Source: Pelosinus fermentans
Lineage (GTDB): Bacteria; Bacillota; Negativicutes; DSM-13327
Length of the DNA: 64,000 nt
Assembly (NCBI GenBank): GCA_002434245.1
Contig: DJJR01000004.1
Span: forward strand, 69,160-133,159
Direction: 5' to 3'
Shown here: in pieces, positions 8,844 to 17,961 of the stretch
How positions within the stretch are numbered: the stretch's first letter is position 1
Layout of the letters: every line of letters begins with the position of its first letter
Program-made: the position numbers and the translations under genes
The notes under the pieces: model-generated
Told to the model about the DNA's origin: nothing
The model's database searches: none
The model's input: the letters and a program-made list of their open reading frames with translations, nothing else

Positions 8844-8935
8844 AATAATACCTCCTAATGATATAATATCTTTCCGTCTAATAGCGATATTCATATAATA
8901 GACATGCTACTGACTTTACTATGCTTCGTTTAAAC

Positions 8936-8968
8936 AAAAAGGCAGAGCCTTCTATACAGACTCCACCT
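8936..8968 (-). terminator. Terminator after small hypothetical genes
   Basis: On the minus strand an 11-bp stem (AGGTGGAGTCT / AGGCTCTGCCT, three G-U pairs) is followed by five T. It lies 8 bases after the stop of the 60-residue frame. Confidence 0.75.
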
Positions 8969-8976
8969 TCCTTTCT

Positions 8977-9159
8977 TTATCTATATAGATTACAACGATC
9001 TAAAGATATATCCAAGAATATAATATAAAATTCAATATACATTTCTTCTAAATAGCCGTTTATAAATGTACTAACATTATATAGAATATTCATAGTAAAA
9101 TCAATAGAACAGAATCGAGCAATTAAGAAATACAGCAATGAGTATTCATTACTGCTCAT
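8977..9159 (-). CDS. Possible small hydrophobic protein
   Basis: A 60-residue frame starting MSSNEYSLLYFLIARFCSID, with an AAGGGAAG site 3 bases before the ATG. It starts 15 bases after the preceding gene and stops just before a good terminator, as expected for a second cistron. Its composition is rich in Ile, Phe and Tyr and it has no recognisable domain. It could be a chance frame in AT-rich DNA. Confidence 0.35.
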   Translation of the reverse strand: MSSNEYSLLYFLIARFCSIDFTMNILYNVSTFINGYLEEMYIEFYIIFLDISLDRCNLYR

Positions 9160-9174
9160 TATCTTCCCTTTATT

Positions 9175-9387
9175 TCATTCTCCGCTGCCCTCTTCTAATA
9201 ACCAGAGTTCATCTTCCGGAACAACAATTAATTTTTTATCATTGCCGCATTCCACTAAATATATCCAGCTATAATTAAGAAATCGATAACTAACAATAAC
9301 TCCTTTCACTAAAGAGCTTCCAAATAATGTTCGCTTCTCAAACGATACTTTATCATTATTTTTATATCTGTTAATTTTGTTATCCAC
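9175..9387 (-). CDS. Small hypothetical protein
   Basis: 70 residues from a GTG start preceded by AAGGAGG. It is basic at the N-terminus, then strand-rich (VKGVIVSYRFLNYSWIYLVE), then acidic (VVPEDELWLLEEGSGE). The pattern suggests a small SH3-like beta-barrel domain, but I cannot name the family. Confidence 0.55.
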   Translation of the reverse strand: MDNKINRYKNNDKVSFEKRTLFGSSLVKGVIVSYRFLNYSWIYLVECGNDKKLIVVPEDELWLLEEGSGE

Positions 9388-9603
9388 TAGTATTTTCCTC
9401 CTTGCTCCCTATTAATCTGTACCAGCCTGTAAAGGCAATTTACTTAAAGCATCAAAAGCTATTTTTAACGTCATTATCCATCTTCCATTTACAGATATAG
9501 TTATTATGACCACTACATAAAAGAAATATGACCTTCCAATATAGAAGTCTAATTAAAAAATTTTAACGCTGCATTTACGAAATGCCCTATTGCACTCTTA
9601 GAC

Positions 9604-9631
9604 AAAAAAAAAGCTTGCACAGTATGCAAAC
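9604..9631 (-). terminator. Terminator of the tRNA cluster
   Basis: On the minus strand a 7-bp stem GTTTGCA / TGCAAGC is followed by nine T, directly downstream of the tRNA-Arg(TCT) CCA end. Confidence 0.8.
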
Positions 9632-9645
9632 TTTAAACTTCTTAG

Positions 9646-9722
<77 letters not shown>

Positions 9723-9740
9723 ATATTTTTTTGAAATAAA

Positions 9741-9814
9741 TGGAGCGGGTGAAGGGAATCGAACCCTCGTAACTAGCTTGGAAGGCTAGCGCTCTACCAT
9801 TGAGCTACACCCGC
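9741..9814 (-). tRNA. tRNA-Gly (anticodon TCC)
   Basis: The acceptor stem GCGGGTG pairs with CACCCGC. The anticodon loop CTTCCAA, between CTAGC and GCTAG, gives TCC. CCA is encoded. Confidence 0.95.
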
Positions 9815-9838
9815 ACATAAATTGGATACTAATTTTGA

Positions 9839-9915
9839 TGGTCGGAGCGGCAGGATTCGAACCTGCGACCCCCTGGTCCCAAGCCAGGTGCTCTACCAAG
9901 CTGAGCCACGCCCCG
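9839..9915 (-). tRNA. tRNA-Pro (anticodon TGG)
   Basis: The acceptor stem CGGGGCG pairs with CGCTCCG. The anticodon loop CTTGGGA, between CCTGG and CCAGG, gives TGG. CCA is encoded. It is the first gene of the three-tRNA cluster. Confidence 0.95.
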
Positions 9916-10001
9916 TTAATCACATTATCTATTATAATATATTCCAGGAAAATTGTCAAATACTTTTTAAAAAGTATTTTTTATGTCTACTCATAAATCA
10001 A

Positions 10002-10030
10002 CTGTAGCCGAGCATTTTTCTCGGCTACAG
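10002..10030 (-). terminator. Hairpin downstream of sdhB
   Basis: Perfect 11-bp stem CTGTAGCCGAG / CTCGGCTACAG with a 7-base loop, about 125 bp after the sdhB stop. There is no clear T-run on the minus side, so termination is likely rather than certain. Confidence 0.55.
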
Positions 10031-10154
10031 CCAACTCACAAATAATATAATAACATAATTAAATTATTATGTCAATATTGTTTCCCAAGAATCTGCATAT
10101 ATCTCAGTGGTAAATTACTTACTTTTGTGGATACATGAGATCTTGCCAACTAGC

Positions 10155-10913
10155 TTACTTATTAAACAAGCTCTTAAGTGCTTGCTTATTCGTATCACGA
10201 TTTAGTTTCGCAATATACTCAGTCAGTTTAATATCTTTAGGGCATGCTTGTACGCAGTTTTGGCTATTGCCGCAACTTGCCAATCCACCCTTTTCCATCA
10301 AAGCATCTAGACGCTCTTCTTTCTGATATTCACCAATTGGGTGCAGATTAAAGAGATGTGCTTGTGCAATAGGAGCTGGCCCTATGAATTCAGAACTCTG
10401 ATTTACATTTGGGCAAGCATCCATGCAACAACCGCAAGTCATGCAACGAGAAATTTCATAAGCAATCGTTGCAGTTTTTGGATTTTGACGCGGAGCATCA
10501 TTATGAACTTCCCAAGTTCCATCTACATCTACCCATCCGTGTATCTTTTTTAAACTTTCAAACATTACCGAACGGTCAATCGCAAGGTCGCGGATAACAG
10601 GGAAGGTTCTAGCAGGACTCAAACGAATTGGTTGTTCTAGATGATCAATTAGAGCAGCACAAGCCTGTTGCGCTTTACCATTGATCACCATCATGCAAGC
10701 GCCACAAACTTTTTCCAGACAGTTGCATTCCCAGACAACAGCAGTTGTTTTTTTGCCATCTTTTGTTACAGGGTTCTTCTGAATTTCCATAAGAGATGCA
10801 ACAACATTAAGCGCAGGACGATAGTCAACTTCAAACTCTTCTGTATAGGGCTGGGAATTAGGACCATCTTGTCTTTCTATGATAAAATGTACTTTTTTCT
10901 TTATTTCTGCCAT
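10155..10913 (-). CDS. sdhB: Succinate dehydrogenase/fumarate reductase iron-sulfur subunit
   Basis: 252 residues. It carries electrons between the flavoprotein and the membrane cytochrome. The [2Fe-2S] ferredoxin motif is VWECNCLEKVCGAC, with a further Cys in AQQACAAL. The [4Fe-4S] motif is CMTCGCCMDACPN and the [3Fe-4S] motif includes CGNSQNCVQACPKD. An AGGAGGT site precedes the ATG. It is the third gene of the sdhC-sdhA-sdhB operon. In an anaerobe with aspartase and fumarase nearby, operation as a fumarate reductase is likely; direction cannot be read from sequence. Confidence 0.95.
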   Translation of the reverse strand: MAEIKKKVHFIIERQDGPNSQPYTEEFEVDYRPALNVVASLMEIQKNPVTKDGKKTTAVVWECNCLEKVCGACMMVINGKAQQACAALIDHLEQPIRLSPARTFPVIRDLAIDRSVMFESLKKIHGWVDVDGTWEVHNDAPRQNPKTATIAYEISRCMTCGCCMDACPNVNQSSEFIGPAPIAQAHLFNLHPIGEYQKEERLDALMEKGGLASCGNSQNCVQACPKDIKLTEYIAKLNRDTNKQALKSLFNK

Positions 10914-10930
10914 TATTATCTACCTCCTTC

Positions 10931-12682
10931 TTACTCTTTCTTAGCAACAGCATAGTTACGCGGACGGGGTTTAACCAATGAATGATCAAAATCAGCATAA
11001 CTGATTTTCGGCTCTTCTGTTGCCTGATCATACTCAGCGACTGTGATTTTCATGAAGCGTTCGTCATCACGGGTTGGAAACTCGCGTTTATAGTGAGCCC
11101 CACGGCTTTCATCACGCATACGTGCTGCTCTTGTCACAACTAAAGCATAAATAATCATATTGCGAAGTTGTCTTGCGAACATACCTTCCTGGTTTGCCCA
11201 GTTTGATTTATCGACTATACCGATATTATCCCAACGTTTAAGAATTTTCTTTACTTCATCGAAACAATAATCAAGATCTTTGTTTACACGTTCAATGGTA
11301 ACGTATTTGTTCATTACCTCACCAAGTTCATGGTGAAGTTCATGTGCATTTTCCGTTCCATTCATTTTTAAAATGGCTTCATACTCTTCACGACATTCTT
11401 TTGCTGCTTTTGCTAATTCTTCATCAGTAAGTTCTGAACCTTTTTCTCCTTCTTTAGCCCAGCGCATAGCTTCCGGACCTGAAACAGTACCAGAGTAAGC
11501 AGCAGATAGAAGTGAATTTGCACCAAGACGGTTTGCGCCGTGGTATTGATAGTCACATTCACCAGATGCCATAAGGCCAGGAATGTTTGTGTTATGTTTT
11601 GTATCTACCCAGATGCCGCCCATGGAATAATGAACAGATGGATAAATTTGCATTGGAACTTTACGTGGGTCATCGCCAACGAATTCCGTATAAATTTCCA
11701 AAATACCGCCTAATTTACGTTCAAGGTAATCCGCTGGGATATGGGAAAGATCAAGATACACTTTGTTTTCACCATTAATACCCAGTTTTTGATTTACACA
11801 TACATCGTAAATAGCACGAGATGCTACGTCACGAGGTACAAGATTACCATAGGCAGGATACATTTCTTCTAAGAAGTACCATGGTTTACCGTCTTTATAT
11901 ACCCAAACACGTCCACCTTCACCACGGCAAGCTTCAGACATTAAACGGTTTTTATCTGAACCAGGAATAGCTGTTGGATGAATCTGAATAAATTCAGGGT
12001 TACCAATAAGAGCGCCCTGCTGATATACAGCAGATACTGCTGAACCATTGCAGATTGTCGAAGCAGTACATCTACCGAATACCATACCCGGACCGCCTGT
12101 TGCAAGGATAACTGTATCAGCACGAAAAGCTCTTACTTCCATAGAATTCATGTCTTGTGCTACGATACCGCGGCAAACACTTTCTTTATTTTTAATAATT
12201 TTAATGAATTCCCAGAATTCATATTTCTTAACAGCACCTTTTACTTCCCATGCACGAACTTGTTCATCAAGTGCATAAAGAAGCTGCTGACCTGTTGTGG
12301 AACCAGAAAACAAAGTACGTTTATTTTTCTGACCGCCAAAATTACGAAGATCAAGTAAACCTTCTGGGGTACGAGTAAATGTAACACCCATGCGATCAAA
12401 CATCTTAATTAATTTAGGAGCCGCTTCACACATGCCTTTTATTGCAGTCTGATCGGCAAGAAAGTCACCACCATAAACAGTATCATCAAAATGTTCATGA
12501 ACACTATCATTTTCACCTTTTGTATCCATACAAGCATTCATACCGCCTTGTGCACAAAGGGAATGAGAACGTTTTACCGGGCAATACGAGAATAATTCTA
12601 CTTCGCCGCCAGCTTCACAAATTTTAAGTGTTGCCATGAGGCCGGATAAACCGCCGCCAACAACTATAATTTTCTTTTTCAC
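10931..12682 (-). CDS. sdhA: Succinate dehydrogenase/fumarate reductase flavoprotein subunit
   Basis: 583 residues holding the active site for succinate/fumarate interconversion. The N-terminal dinucleotide-binding motif is VVGGGLSGLMA. The covalent-FAD histidine lies in RSHSLCAQGGMNA. Conserved catalytic stretches include SEACRGEGGRVW and a C-terminal RDESRGAHYKREFP. The start is a GTG with GGAGAG upstream. It lies 17 bp before sdhB and 22 bp after sdhC, so the three are one operon. Confidence 0.95.
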   Translation of the reverse strand: MKKKIIVVGGGLSGLMATLKICEAGGEVELFSYCPVKRSHSLCAQGGMNACMDTKGENDSVHEHFDDTVYGGDFLADQTAIKGMCEAAPKLIKMFDRMGVTFTRTPEGLLDLRNFGGQKNKRTLFSGSTTGQQLLYALDEQVRAWEVKGAVKKYEFWEFIKIIKNKESVCRGIVAQDMNSMEVRAFRADTVILATGGPGMVFGRCTASTICNGSAVSAVYQQGALIGNPEFIQIHPTAIPGSDKNRLMSEACRGEGGRVWVYKDGKPWYFLEEMYPAYGNLVPRDVASRAIYDVCVNQKLGINGENKVYLDLSHIPADYLERKLGGILEIYTEFVGDDPRKVPMQIYPSVHYSMGGIWVDTKHNTNIPGLMASGECDYQYHGANRLGANSLLSAAYSGTVSGPEAMRWAKEGEKGSELTDEELAKAAKECREEYEAILKMNGTENAHELHHELGEVMNKYVTIERVNKDLDYCFDEVKKILKRWDNIGIVDKSNWANQEGMFARQLRNMIIYALVVTRAARMRDESRGAHYKREFPTRDDERFMKITVAEYDQATEEPKISYADFDHSLVKPRPRNYAVAKKE

Positions 12683-12704
12683 TAAGCTCTCTCCTTACTT
12701 TAAA

Positions 12705-13319
12705 TTATTTCACAAAATGAGTAAGAGCGGTAAGCCCTACACTAGAAATGAGTACAAATAATGCCAAAGTTGCTATACTCACAACACGCTGTCCGCGTGG
12801 TCCTGTTACGATTCCCCAAGTAATTGAAAAACCAAACAATCCATTGGTAAAATGGAAAACGGATGATAACAAACCAATTACATAGAATCCAAAAGTTAAA
12901 GGATCAGATAACACATTGTGCATAAAATCATAACCAATCAAATGACCGCCCATTGCTTTGCCGACAATACGCAATGTCCATACATGCCAGATAATGAAAA
13001 CAAAGGCAATATAAGCAGTAATGCGTTGTAAGTAGAACATCCAATTGTTCCAGTAACCATAACGAAGTGGGTTATTTTTTGCTTTTAAAGCATACACCAC
13101 ACCTAAAATACCATGAAAAGCAATTGGCATTCCGATTGCGATGATTTCAATTGGAACCAAAAAAGGCATAGCTGCAAGTGCCGCTACGGATTTATCAAAA
13201 TTCGCAGGGCCCCCCATTACTGTTGATACAGTAAATATATGCTCCAATAAAAATGCACCCAATGCTATAACACCAGATAGAGAATGAATACGACGAATCC
13301 AAAAATCAAAATTCTTCAT
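12705..13319 (-). CDS. sdhC: Succinate dehydrogenase cytochrome b558 subunit
   Basis: 204 residues with five predicted membrane helices, the single-anchor type known from Bacillus SdhC and Wolinella FrdC. Conserved His residues in helices (e.g. RIHSLSGV, LLEHIF, FHGILG, IWHVW, VFHFTNG) are candidate haem b ligands. AGGAGGT precedes the ATG. First gene of the sdhCAB operon. Di-haem enzymes of this type couple quinone chemistry to the membrane potential. Confidence 0.9.
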   Translation of the reverse strand: MKNFDFWIRRIHSLSGVIALGAFLLEHIFTVSTVMGGPANFDKSVAALAAMPFLVPIEIIAIGMPIAFHGILGVVYALKAKNNPLRYGYWNNWMFYLQRITAYIAFVFIIWHVWTLRIVGKAMGGHLIGYDFMHNVLSDPLTFGFYVIGLLSSVFHFTNGLFGFSITWGIVTGPRGQRVVSIATLALFVLISSVGLTALTHFVK

Positions 13320-13416
13320 GCTTTTACCTCCTGTAATATTTACATAGTTGGTACAAATTTCTTACCAACACACTGTACAAATAAAGCTAGTTCGACACTG
13401 CTTGTTTTTTTCCTTT

Positions 13417-13444
13417 AATAAATTTACATAAATGTGAATTTATT
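13417..13444. promoter_or_regulatory. 28-bp palindrome upstream of sdhC
   Basis: Two 13-base arms around a central AA (AATAAATTTACAT / ATGTGAATTTATT) match with one mismatch. It lies about 100 bp upstream of sdhC on its transcribed side. The TGTGA half resembles CRP/FNR-superfamily or Rex operators, but I cannot assign a regulator. Confidence 0.45.
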
Positions 13445-13490
13445 CGCAAGTGTCTTTTTTACTAAGCAGAAAAGTTTTATCCTATGGACC

Positions 13491-13546
13491 AAGAACCCCA
13501 GACCACTCCTCTATCAGCAGCAGCCTCCGTGCACTTGGTCCTTTCT
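13491..13546 (-). other. Hairpin-forming sequence after fumarase beta gene
   Basis: GGACCAAG and CTTGGTCC form an 8-bp stem enclosing about 40 bases, about 70 bp after the fumarase beta stop. There is no T-run. It could be a weak terminator or a structured RNA element; the 13320-13613 gap holds nothing else that I can name apart from the palindrome listed separately. Confidence 0.35.
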
Positions 13547-13613
13547 ACTTTAAATACTTTTCAGTTGTCTTTAGCTTGTCCGACTCAAGATCGCTCTATT
13601 ACGTAATTGACGA

Positions 13614-14171
13614 TTATATTTTACGATAGGGCTTTTGACCTTCTTCGTAATAGTTATTGCCATCACAGTCAATCGCTACTATTGCAGGAAAATCTTCTAC
13701 TGTAAGTTTAGCCAATGCTTCTGCGCCCAATTCAGGATATGCTAACACCTCATAAGCCTTAATGGTTTTTGCAATCAAAGCTGCTGCACCGCCAATTGCT
13801 ACCATGAACACTGTACTATTTTTTTTCATAGCTTCCACTACTTCTGGAGAGCGATATCCCTTACCGATCATGCCACTAAGACCTTGTTCAATCATTTGTG
13901 GTGTATATTTATCCATACGTCCAGCAGTGGTCGGACCAGCTGAACCAATAGGATCTCCTGGTTTTGCCGGCGTAGGTCCCAAATAGTATACAATTTGATT
14001 TGTAAAATCTACAGGTAATTTTTCGCCTCGGTCAAGAGCTTCTGTCATTACCTTATGAGCTGCATCACGAGCACTAAAGATCGTTCCAGTAATTAACACA
14101 CTATCACCAGCTTTTAAGGAACGAGCCATTTCTTTTGTTAATGGAGTGGTAATCCGTTTTACTTCTGCCAT
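13614..14171 (-). CDS. Class I fumarate hydratase (or mesaconase) beta subunit
   Basis: 185 residues, the usual size of the separate beta subunit of oxygen-sensitive two-subunit fumarases. The family motif GSAGPTTAGRMDKYTP is present, followed by IGKGYRSPEVVEAMKK. It is 14 bp after the alpha subunit gene. Class I fumarases commonly also hydrate mesaconate to citramalate. With the methylaspartate genes close by, this enzyme could supply the mesaconase step; that is inference. Confidence 0.9.
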   Translation of the reverse strand: MAEVKRITTPLTKEMARSLKAGDSVLITGTIFSARDAAHKVMTEALDRGEKLPVDFTNQIVYYLGPTPAKPGDPIGSAGPTTAGRMDKYTPQMIEQGLSGMIGKGYRSPEVVEAMKKNSTVFMVAIGGAAALIAKTIKAYEVLAYPELGAEALAKLTVEDFPAIVAIDCDGNNYYEEGQKPYRKI

Positions 14172-14185
14172 CTTCTCTACACCTC

Positions 14186-15037
14186 CTAAAGTTCAACTTC
14201 AGCATGCCGTGTGGCATGGCAATTAATATTAACAGCAACTGGTAAACCCGCAATATGGGTAGCAAAATATTCAACATTTACTGCTAAAGCAGTAGTTACT
14301 CCCCCTAATCCTTGAGGACCTACACCTGTCTTGTTAACCATCTCTAATAATTCTTCTTCTAATTTCGCATATTCAGGATGATCATTACGTTTGTTGACAG
14401 AACGCAAAAGAGCCTTTTTAGCGAGTATTGTAGCCTTTTCCATGGTTCCGCCTACACCTACGCCAATGACCATCGGAGGACAGGCGTTAGGTCCCGCTGT
14501 TTTTACCGTATCAAGAACAACTTTTTTCAGACCTTCAACACCATCAGCAGGTACAAGCATTTTTAAGGCACTTTTATTTTCGCTGCCAAAACCTTTAGGC
14601 GCTAGTTTAATTTTAACTTTGTCACCTGGTACAATGCTAGTATGTAAAATCGCAGGAGTATTGTTTGTAGTATTTTTACGATTAAACAAAGGCTCGGCCA
14701 CTACGGATTTACGCAAATAACCTTCTGTATAACCTTTAGCAACACCGGCATTTACTGCCTCTTCCAAACTACCGCCTACCAAATGAACATCTTGTCCTAC
14801 TTCCATAAATACTACTGTCATACCAGTATCCTGACAAATAGGTCTTTGTTCATTTTTAGAAATATTGGCGTTTTCTACCAGTTTTCCAATAATTTCTTTG
14901 CCTAAAGCCGATTCTTCTTTTCTTCCAGCTGACACTAAAGCGTCATACACGTCCTCGGACAAATAATAGCAAGCATCCATGCACATTTTTGCTATCGCCT
15001 GAGTAATTTGCTCTACCTCAATTGTACGCATGCTCAT
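14186..15037 (-). CDS. Class I fumarate hydratase (or mesaconase) alpha subunit
   Basis: 283 residues binding the catalytic [4Fe-4S] cluster. The three Cys ligands are expected in RPICQDTG, NACPPM and INCHATRH. Conserved stretches GVGVGGTMEKATILAKKALLR and GVGPQGLGG are present. Start: the frame opens with MSMRTIEVEQ. The second Met (15031) has better spacing from the GGGGG site. It is the first gene of a two-gene operon with the beta subunit. Fumarate/malate and mesaconate/citramalate are both plausible substrates. Confidence 0.9.
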   Translation of the reverse strand: MSMRTIEVEQITQAIAKMCMDACYYLSEDVYDALVSAGRKEESALGKEIIGKLVENANISKNEQRPICQDTGMTVVFMEVGQDVHLVGGSLEEAVNAGVAKGYTEGYLRKSVVAEPLFNRKNTTNNTPAILHTSIVPGDKVKIKLAPKGFGSENKSALKMLVPADGVEGLKKVVLDTVKTAGPNACPPMVIGVGVGGTMEKATILAKKALLRSVNKRNDHPEYAKLEEELLEMVNKTGVGPQGLGGVTTALAVNVEYFATHIAGLPVAVNINCHATRHAEVEL

Positions 15038-15188
15038 CCCCCTATTCTAATATTCAAGTGTATTATATCACAAACTTTTCAGGTAAACCACTCACTCTAT
15101 CACAATAATATAAATTTTATAGAATATTTGCGTTATATAACTTTTTTTATAGTACCCCACGCCCCTCTACATAGCCTTTGCATAAGAG

Positions 15189-15231
15189 TTACGGTCAAAA
15201 AGAACACTGTAAATGTACTTCTTGACCGTAA
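15189..15231 (-). terminator. Hairpin after aspA
   Basis: 10-bp arms TTACGGTCAA / TTGACCGTAA enclose a partly paired interior, 16 bp after the aspA stop. There is no strong T-run outside the stem. Confidence 0.5.
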
Positions 15232-15246
15232 ATTCTCCATATTCAT

Positions 15247-16650
15247 TTATCTTAAGAATTGTTTTCCAGCAATACCAGGTTGTGTCATTTCACTTGGTGA
15301 TAAAATAATTTCTAATTGAGCAGCTGTTAATAGACCTTTAGAGATAACCAGTTCTTTAACAGATGCTCCTGTTTTTAAAGCCTCTTTTGCAATTGCAGAA
15401 GATTGCTCATATCCAATATGAGGTAACAGCGCCGTCACAATTCCTACACTCTTATCAATCATCTCACGACAACGTTCTTCATTAGCTTCAATATCTTTCA
15501 CGCATTTATGATTTAATGTATTGACTACATTTGTTAATATCGTTAAAGAATTAAAGAGATTATATGCCATGACCGGCTCCATAACATTTAGTTCAAACTG
15601 TCCATTTTCTACAGCTAAACTAATAACCAAGTCATTGCCAATTACTTGATACGCCACTTGATTCACAACCTCGGGAATGACAGGATTTACTTTGCCAGGC
15701 ATAATTGATGATCCCGGCTGCCTTGCAGGAAGAGAAAGTTCTCCCAAACCGCAGCGCGGTCCCGATGACATGAGTCTTAGATCACTGGCAATTTTACAAA
15801 AAGCCAAGGCCGTAACTTTGAGAGCACTGGAAATTTCAGCAATCTGATCGGTATTTTGGGTAGCATCTACTAAATTAGCAGCAGAATGAATCTCTTCGCC
15901 TGTTAAGCGGGAAAGTTCTTCTATCACAAAGGCAATATATTCTGGTTCCGCATTTAGACCAGTTCCAACAGCAGTGGCTCCCATATTCACAAAATGCATA
16001 TTCTTAACATTTTCTCTAATGCGTTTGATTGCTCGTTTAGTAGCTTCTGCATATGCATAAAACTCTTGTCCTAATGTAATAGGCACGGCATCTTGCAAAT
16101 GGGTACGACCCATTTTCAAGATATGATTAAAGCTGTCTCCCTTAGCAGTAAAAGTAGCTGCCATATCTTCTAATGCAGCAATCAGCTTTTTGGACTTTGT
16201 AATGGTGCAGATACGCATAGCTGTTGGCATAACATCGTTAGTAGATTGCGCCATATTCACATGATTATTAGGTGAAATAAGCGCATAATTGCCCTTCGCC
16301 TCACCTAAGATTTCAAGTGCCCGATTTGCTATGACTTCATTAGCATTCATATTCATTGAAGTTCCTGCTCCACCTTGGATGCAATCCACTATAAATTGAT
16401 CATGCCGCTTTCCCTCAATGATCTCTTGCGCTGCTTGTACAATAGCATTGCCAATTTTGATTGGCATACGACCAGTTCTCATGTTAGCTTTGGCTGCTGC
16501 CGCTTTTACAATACCAAACGATGCAATAAAATCAGTATTCATTCTATGACCAGTAATAATAAAGTTTTCTAAGGCTCTAGTCGTTTGTACTCCATAATAA
16601 ACTTCATCCTGTATTTGTATTTCTCCTAGAAAATCATGCTCAATGCGCAC
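15247..16650 (-). CDS. aspA: Aspartate ammonia-lyase
   Basis: 467 residues of the aspartase/fumarase superfamily, catalysing aspartate to fumarate plus ammonia. The signature GSSIMPGKVNPV is at about residues 315-326, and the TGRTHLQDAVP-type region appears as MGRTHLQDAVPITLGQE. The N-terminus (RIEHDFLGEIQIQDEVYYGV) is typical of aspartases rather than class II fumarases. The start is GTG with GGAGGTG upstream. The fumarate formed can feed the sdh/frd operon. It is transcribed alone, between hairpins. Confidence 0.93.
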   Translation of the reverse strand: MRIEHDFLGEIQIQDEVYYGVQTTRALENFIITGHRMNTDFIASFGIVKAAAAKANMRTGRMPIKIGNAIVQAAQEIIEGKRHDQFIVDCIQGGAGTSMNMNANEVIANRALEILGEAKGNYALISPNNHVNMAQSTNDVMPTAMRICTITKSKKLIAALEDMAATFTAKGDSFNHILKMGRTHLQDAVPITLGQEFYAYAEATKRAIKRIRENVKNMHFVNMGATAVGTGLNAEPEYIAFVIEELSRLTGEEIHSAANLVDATQNTDQIAEISSALKVTALAFCKIASDLRLMSSGPRCGLGELSLPARQPGSSIMPGKVNPVIPEVVNQVAYQVIGNDLVISLAVENGQFELNVMEPVMAYNLFNSLTILTNVVNTLNHKCVKDIEANEERCREMIDKSVGIVTALLPHIGYEQSSAIAKEALKTGASVKELVISKGLLTAAQLEIILSPSEMTQPGIAGKQFLR

Positions 16651-16811
16651 AAAACAGCACCTCCACTATTCTTTTACTTGATTATAGCACGGCAATTGTA
16701 TTTTGTATACATTATTCTTTTTATTTATTGCAAAATTCTTTCTATTTTGCAAGCAAGAAAAATACATATTTATCATGTATTAAAAGTTGTTTATCTATAC
16801 ACATGTTAGCC

Positions 16812-16878
16812 GTCAGAAATAGAATACAGAGGTAAACGGTGTTATATAAGCCATCAAATCTCTATATTCATTTCTGAC
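16812..16878 (-). terminator. Long imperfect hairpin between citC and aspA
   Basis: GTCAGAAAT-A-GAATA-C-AGAG at 16812-16831 matches the reverse complement of 16860-16878 (one bulge, one mismatch) around a 28-base loop. It lies 30 bp after the citC stop. Termination or an RNA structure; no long T-run. Confidence 0.45.
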
Positions 16879-16908
16879 CGACTCTGTTATTCATTTGCAA
16901 TATATACC

Positions 16909-17958
16909 TTAATGTCTCGATATACTGCTTTGTATTTTTTCTATAATAGGAATAGCTGCAGGAGAACGAAGGAATTGATAAGTCGTATCTGGTACTAAAG
17001 TCTGAATTTCCTCCCATTCTTCCTGCCTTAAGAGTTCTCGAACTCTAGAGGCACTCACAGCATTTCCCTGAACAGAAATCCTTGGCATTTCCAGCACATC
17101 AATCCCATGCTGTGGTAAAATATCAAGCATTGCTTGGTTATAAGCCTTTGTCACTAAGCAATATGGTTCATCCCCCATATACCGGCAGGTAATCCCCATG
17201 GCAGGTGCAATATGTTTAGCAAAAATAGTGGCGTCCAGCCTAGTCTGCGCTGTTACCGTTTCGTCTCCTTTGGTAAAATAGCCAGGATATGTAGCAGCCG
17301 ACACAATATATTTACCTCCTGGCAGCACGACTACGTTATCATATTCGGCTAATCCCTGCTTAACCAAAGAAAAGCGGACGTCAAAAGGGAATACAGATCC
17401 CTCTTCACTGACTACCAATACCACTACAGCTGCATTTTCTTTAGCTGCTTTGGCAATTACCGCCTGATGTCCCAAAGTAAAAGGATTGCAGTTTACTACT
17501 AAGCCAGCTCTTTTCCCCGAAGGCAGATGGGCTGTCAAAGCAGCCATCTCCTTACAATACGAATCAATCGACCCGATACCAGCTTCTAAAAGCACCGCAT
17601 ATGGATCAGCCCGCCCAACTTCTTTAAATCCTAATGCACTAAATAAATGCGCCTTGTCAGGCTTGGTGAAAATAAAATAATGATAGATTCCCCGCCGTCC
17701 TGCTTCCTGCATTAAATGGCTGACAACTGCTGACGTCAGACCTTCTCCCTGCAGCGACTCATCAATCGCAATGTTACGCAATACTTCTCCAGCAAACGAA
17801 CCTGTCGCTACAATAGAATCATTTTTATATAAGGCAATAGTATAGTCTACTTGTTCAGTAAAGGTTAAGGAAAATCTGGAGAGAAATTCTCTCACGGCAC
17901 TAACCTGTCTAGCATTATTCAGATTGATTACCCTCTCTTCTATAGTGCCCCACAACAT
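16909..17958 (-). CDS. citC: [Citrate/citramalate (pro-3S)-lyase] ligase
   Basis: About 349 residues. It acetylates the prosthetic-group thiol of the lyase acyl carrier protein, using acetate and ATP. The N-terminal part is a GNAT-like domain (GEVLRNIAIDESLQGEGLTS). The C-terminal part is a nucleotidyltransferase domain with VNCNPFTLGHQ and the ISVQGNAVSASRVRELL motif. I prefer the ATG at 17958, 7 bases after GGAGGG; a GTG lies at 17961. It is the last gene of citD-E-F-C and starts directly after the citF stop. No citG or citX for making the prosthetic group is seen in the window. Confidence 0.9.
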   Translation of the reverse strand: MLWGTIEERVINLNNARQVSAVREFLSRFSLTFTEQVDYTIALYKNDSIVATGSFAGEVLRNIAIDESLQGEGLTSAVVSHLMQEAGRRGIYHYFIFTKPDKAHLFSALGFKEVGRADPYAVLLEAGIGSIDSYCKEMAALTAHLPSGKRAGLVVNCNPFTLGHQAVIAKAAKENAAVVVLVVSEEGSVFPFDVRFSLVKQGLAEYDNVVVLPGGKYIVSAATYPGYFTKGDETVTAQTRLDATIFAKHIAPAMGITCRYMGDEPYCLVTKAYNQAMLDILPQHGIDVLEMPRISVQGNAVSASRVRELLRQEEWEEIQTLVPDTTYQFLRSPAAIPIIEKIQSSISRH

Positions 17959-17961
17959 CAC

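Noticed and set aside
9961..9976. Palindrome TACTTTTTAAAAAGTA as terminator
   Set aside because: Composed only of A/T around a short C/G pair, in AT-rich DNA just upstream of the tRNA cluster; expected by chance.
13491..13546. T-box, 6S RNA or a known riboswitch after the fumarase gene
   Set aside because: None of the conserved cores that I know (e.g. the T-box TGGNACC) is present; kept only as an unnamed hairpin.
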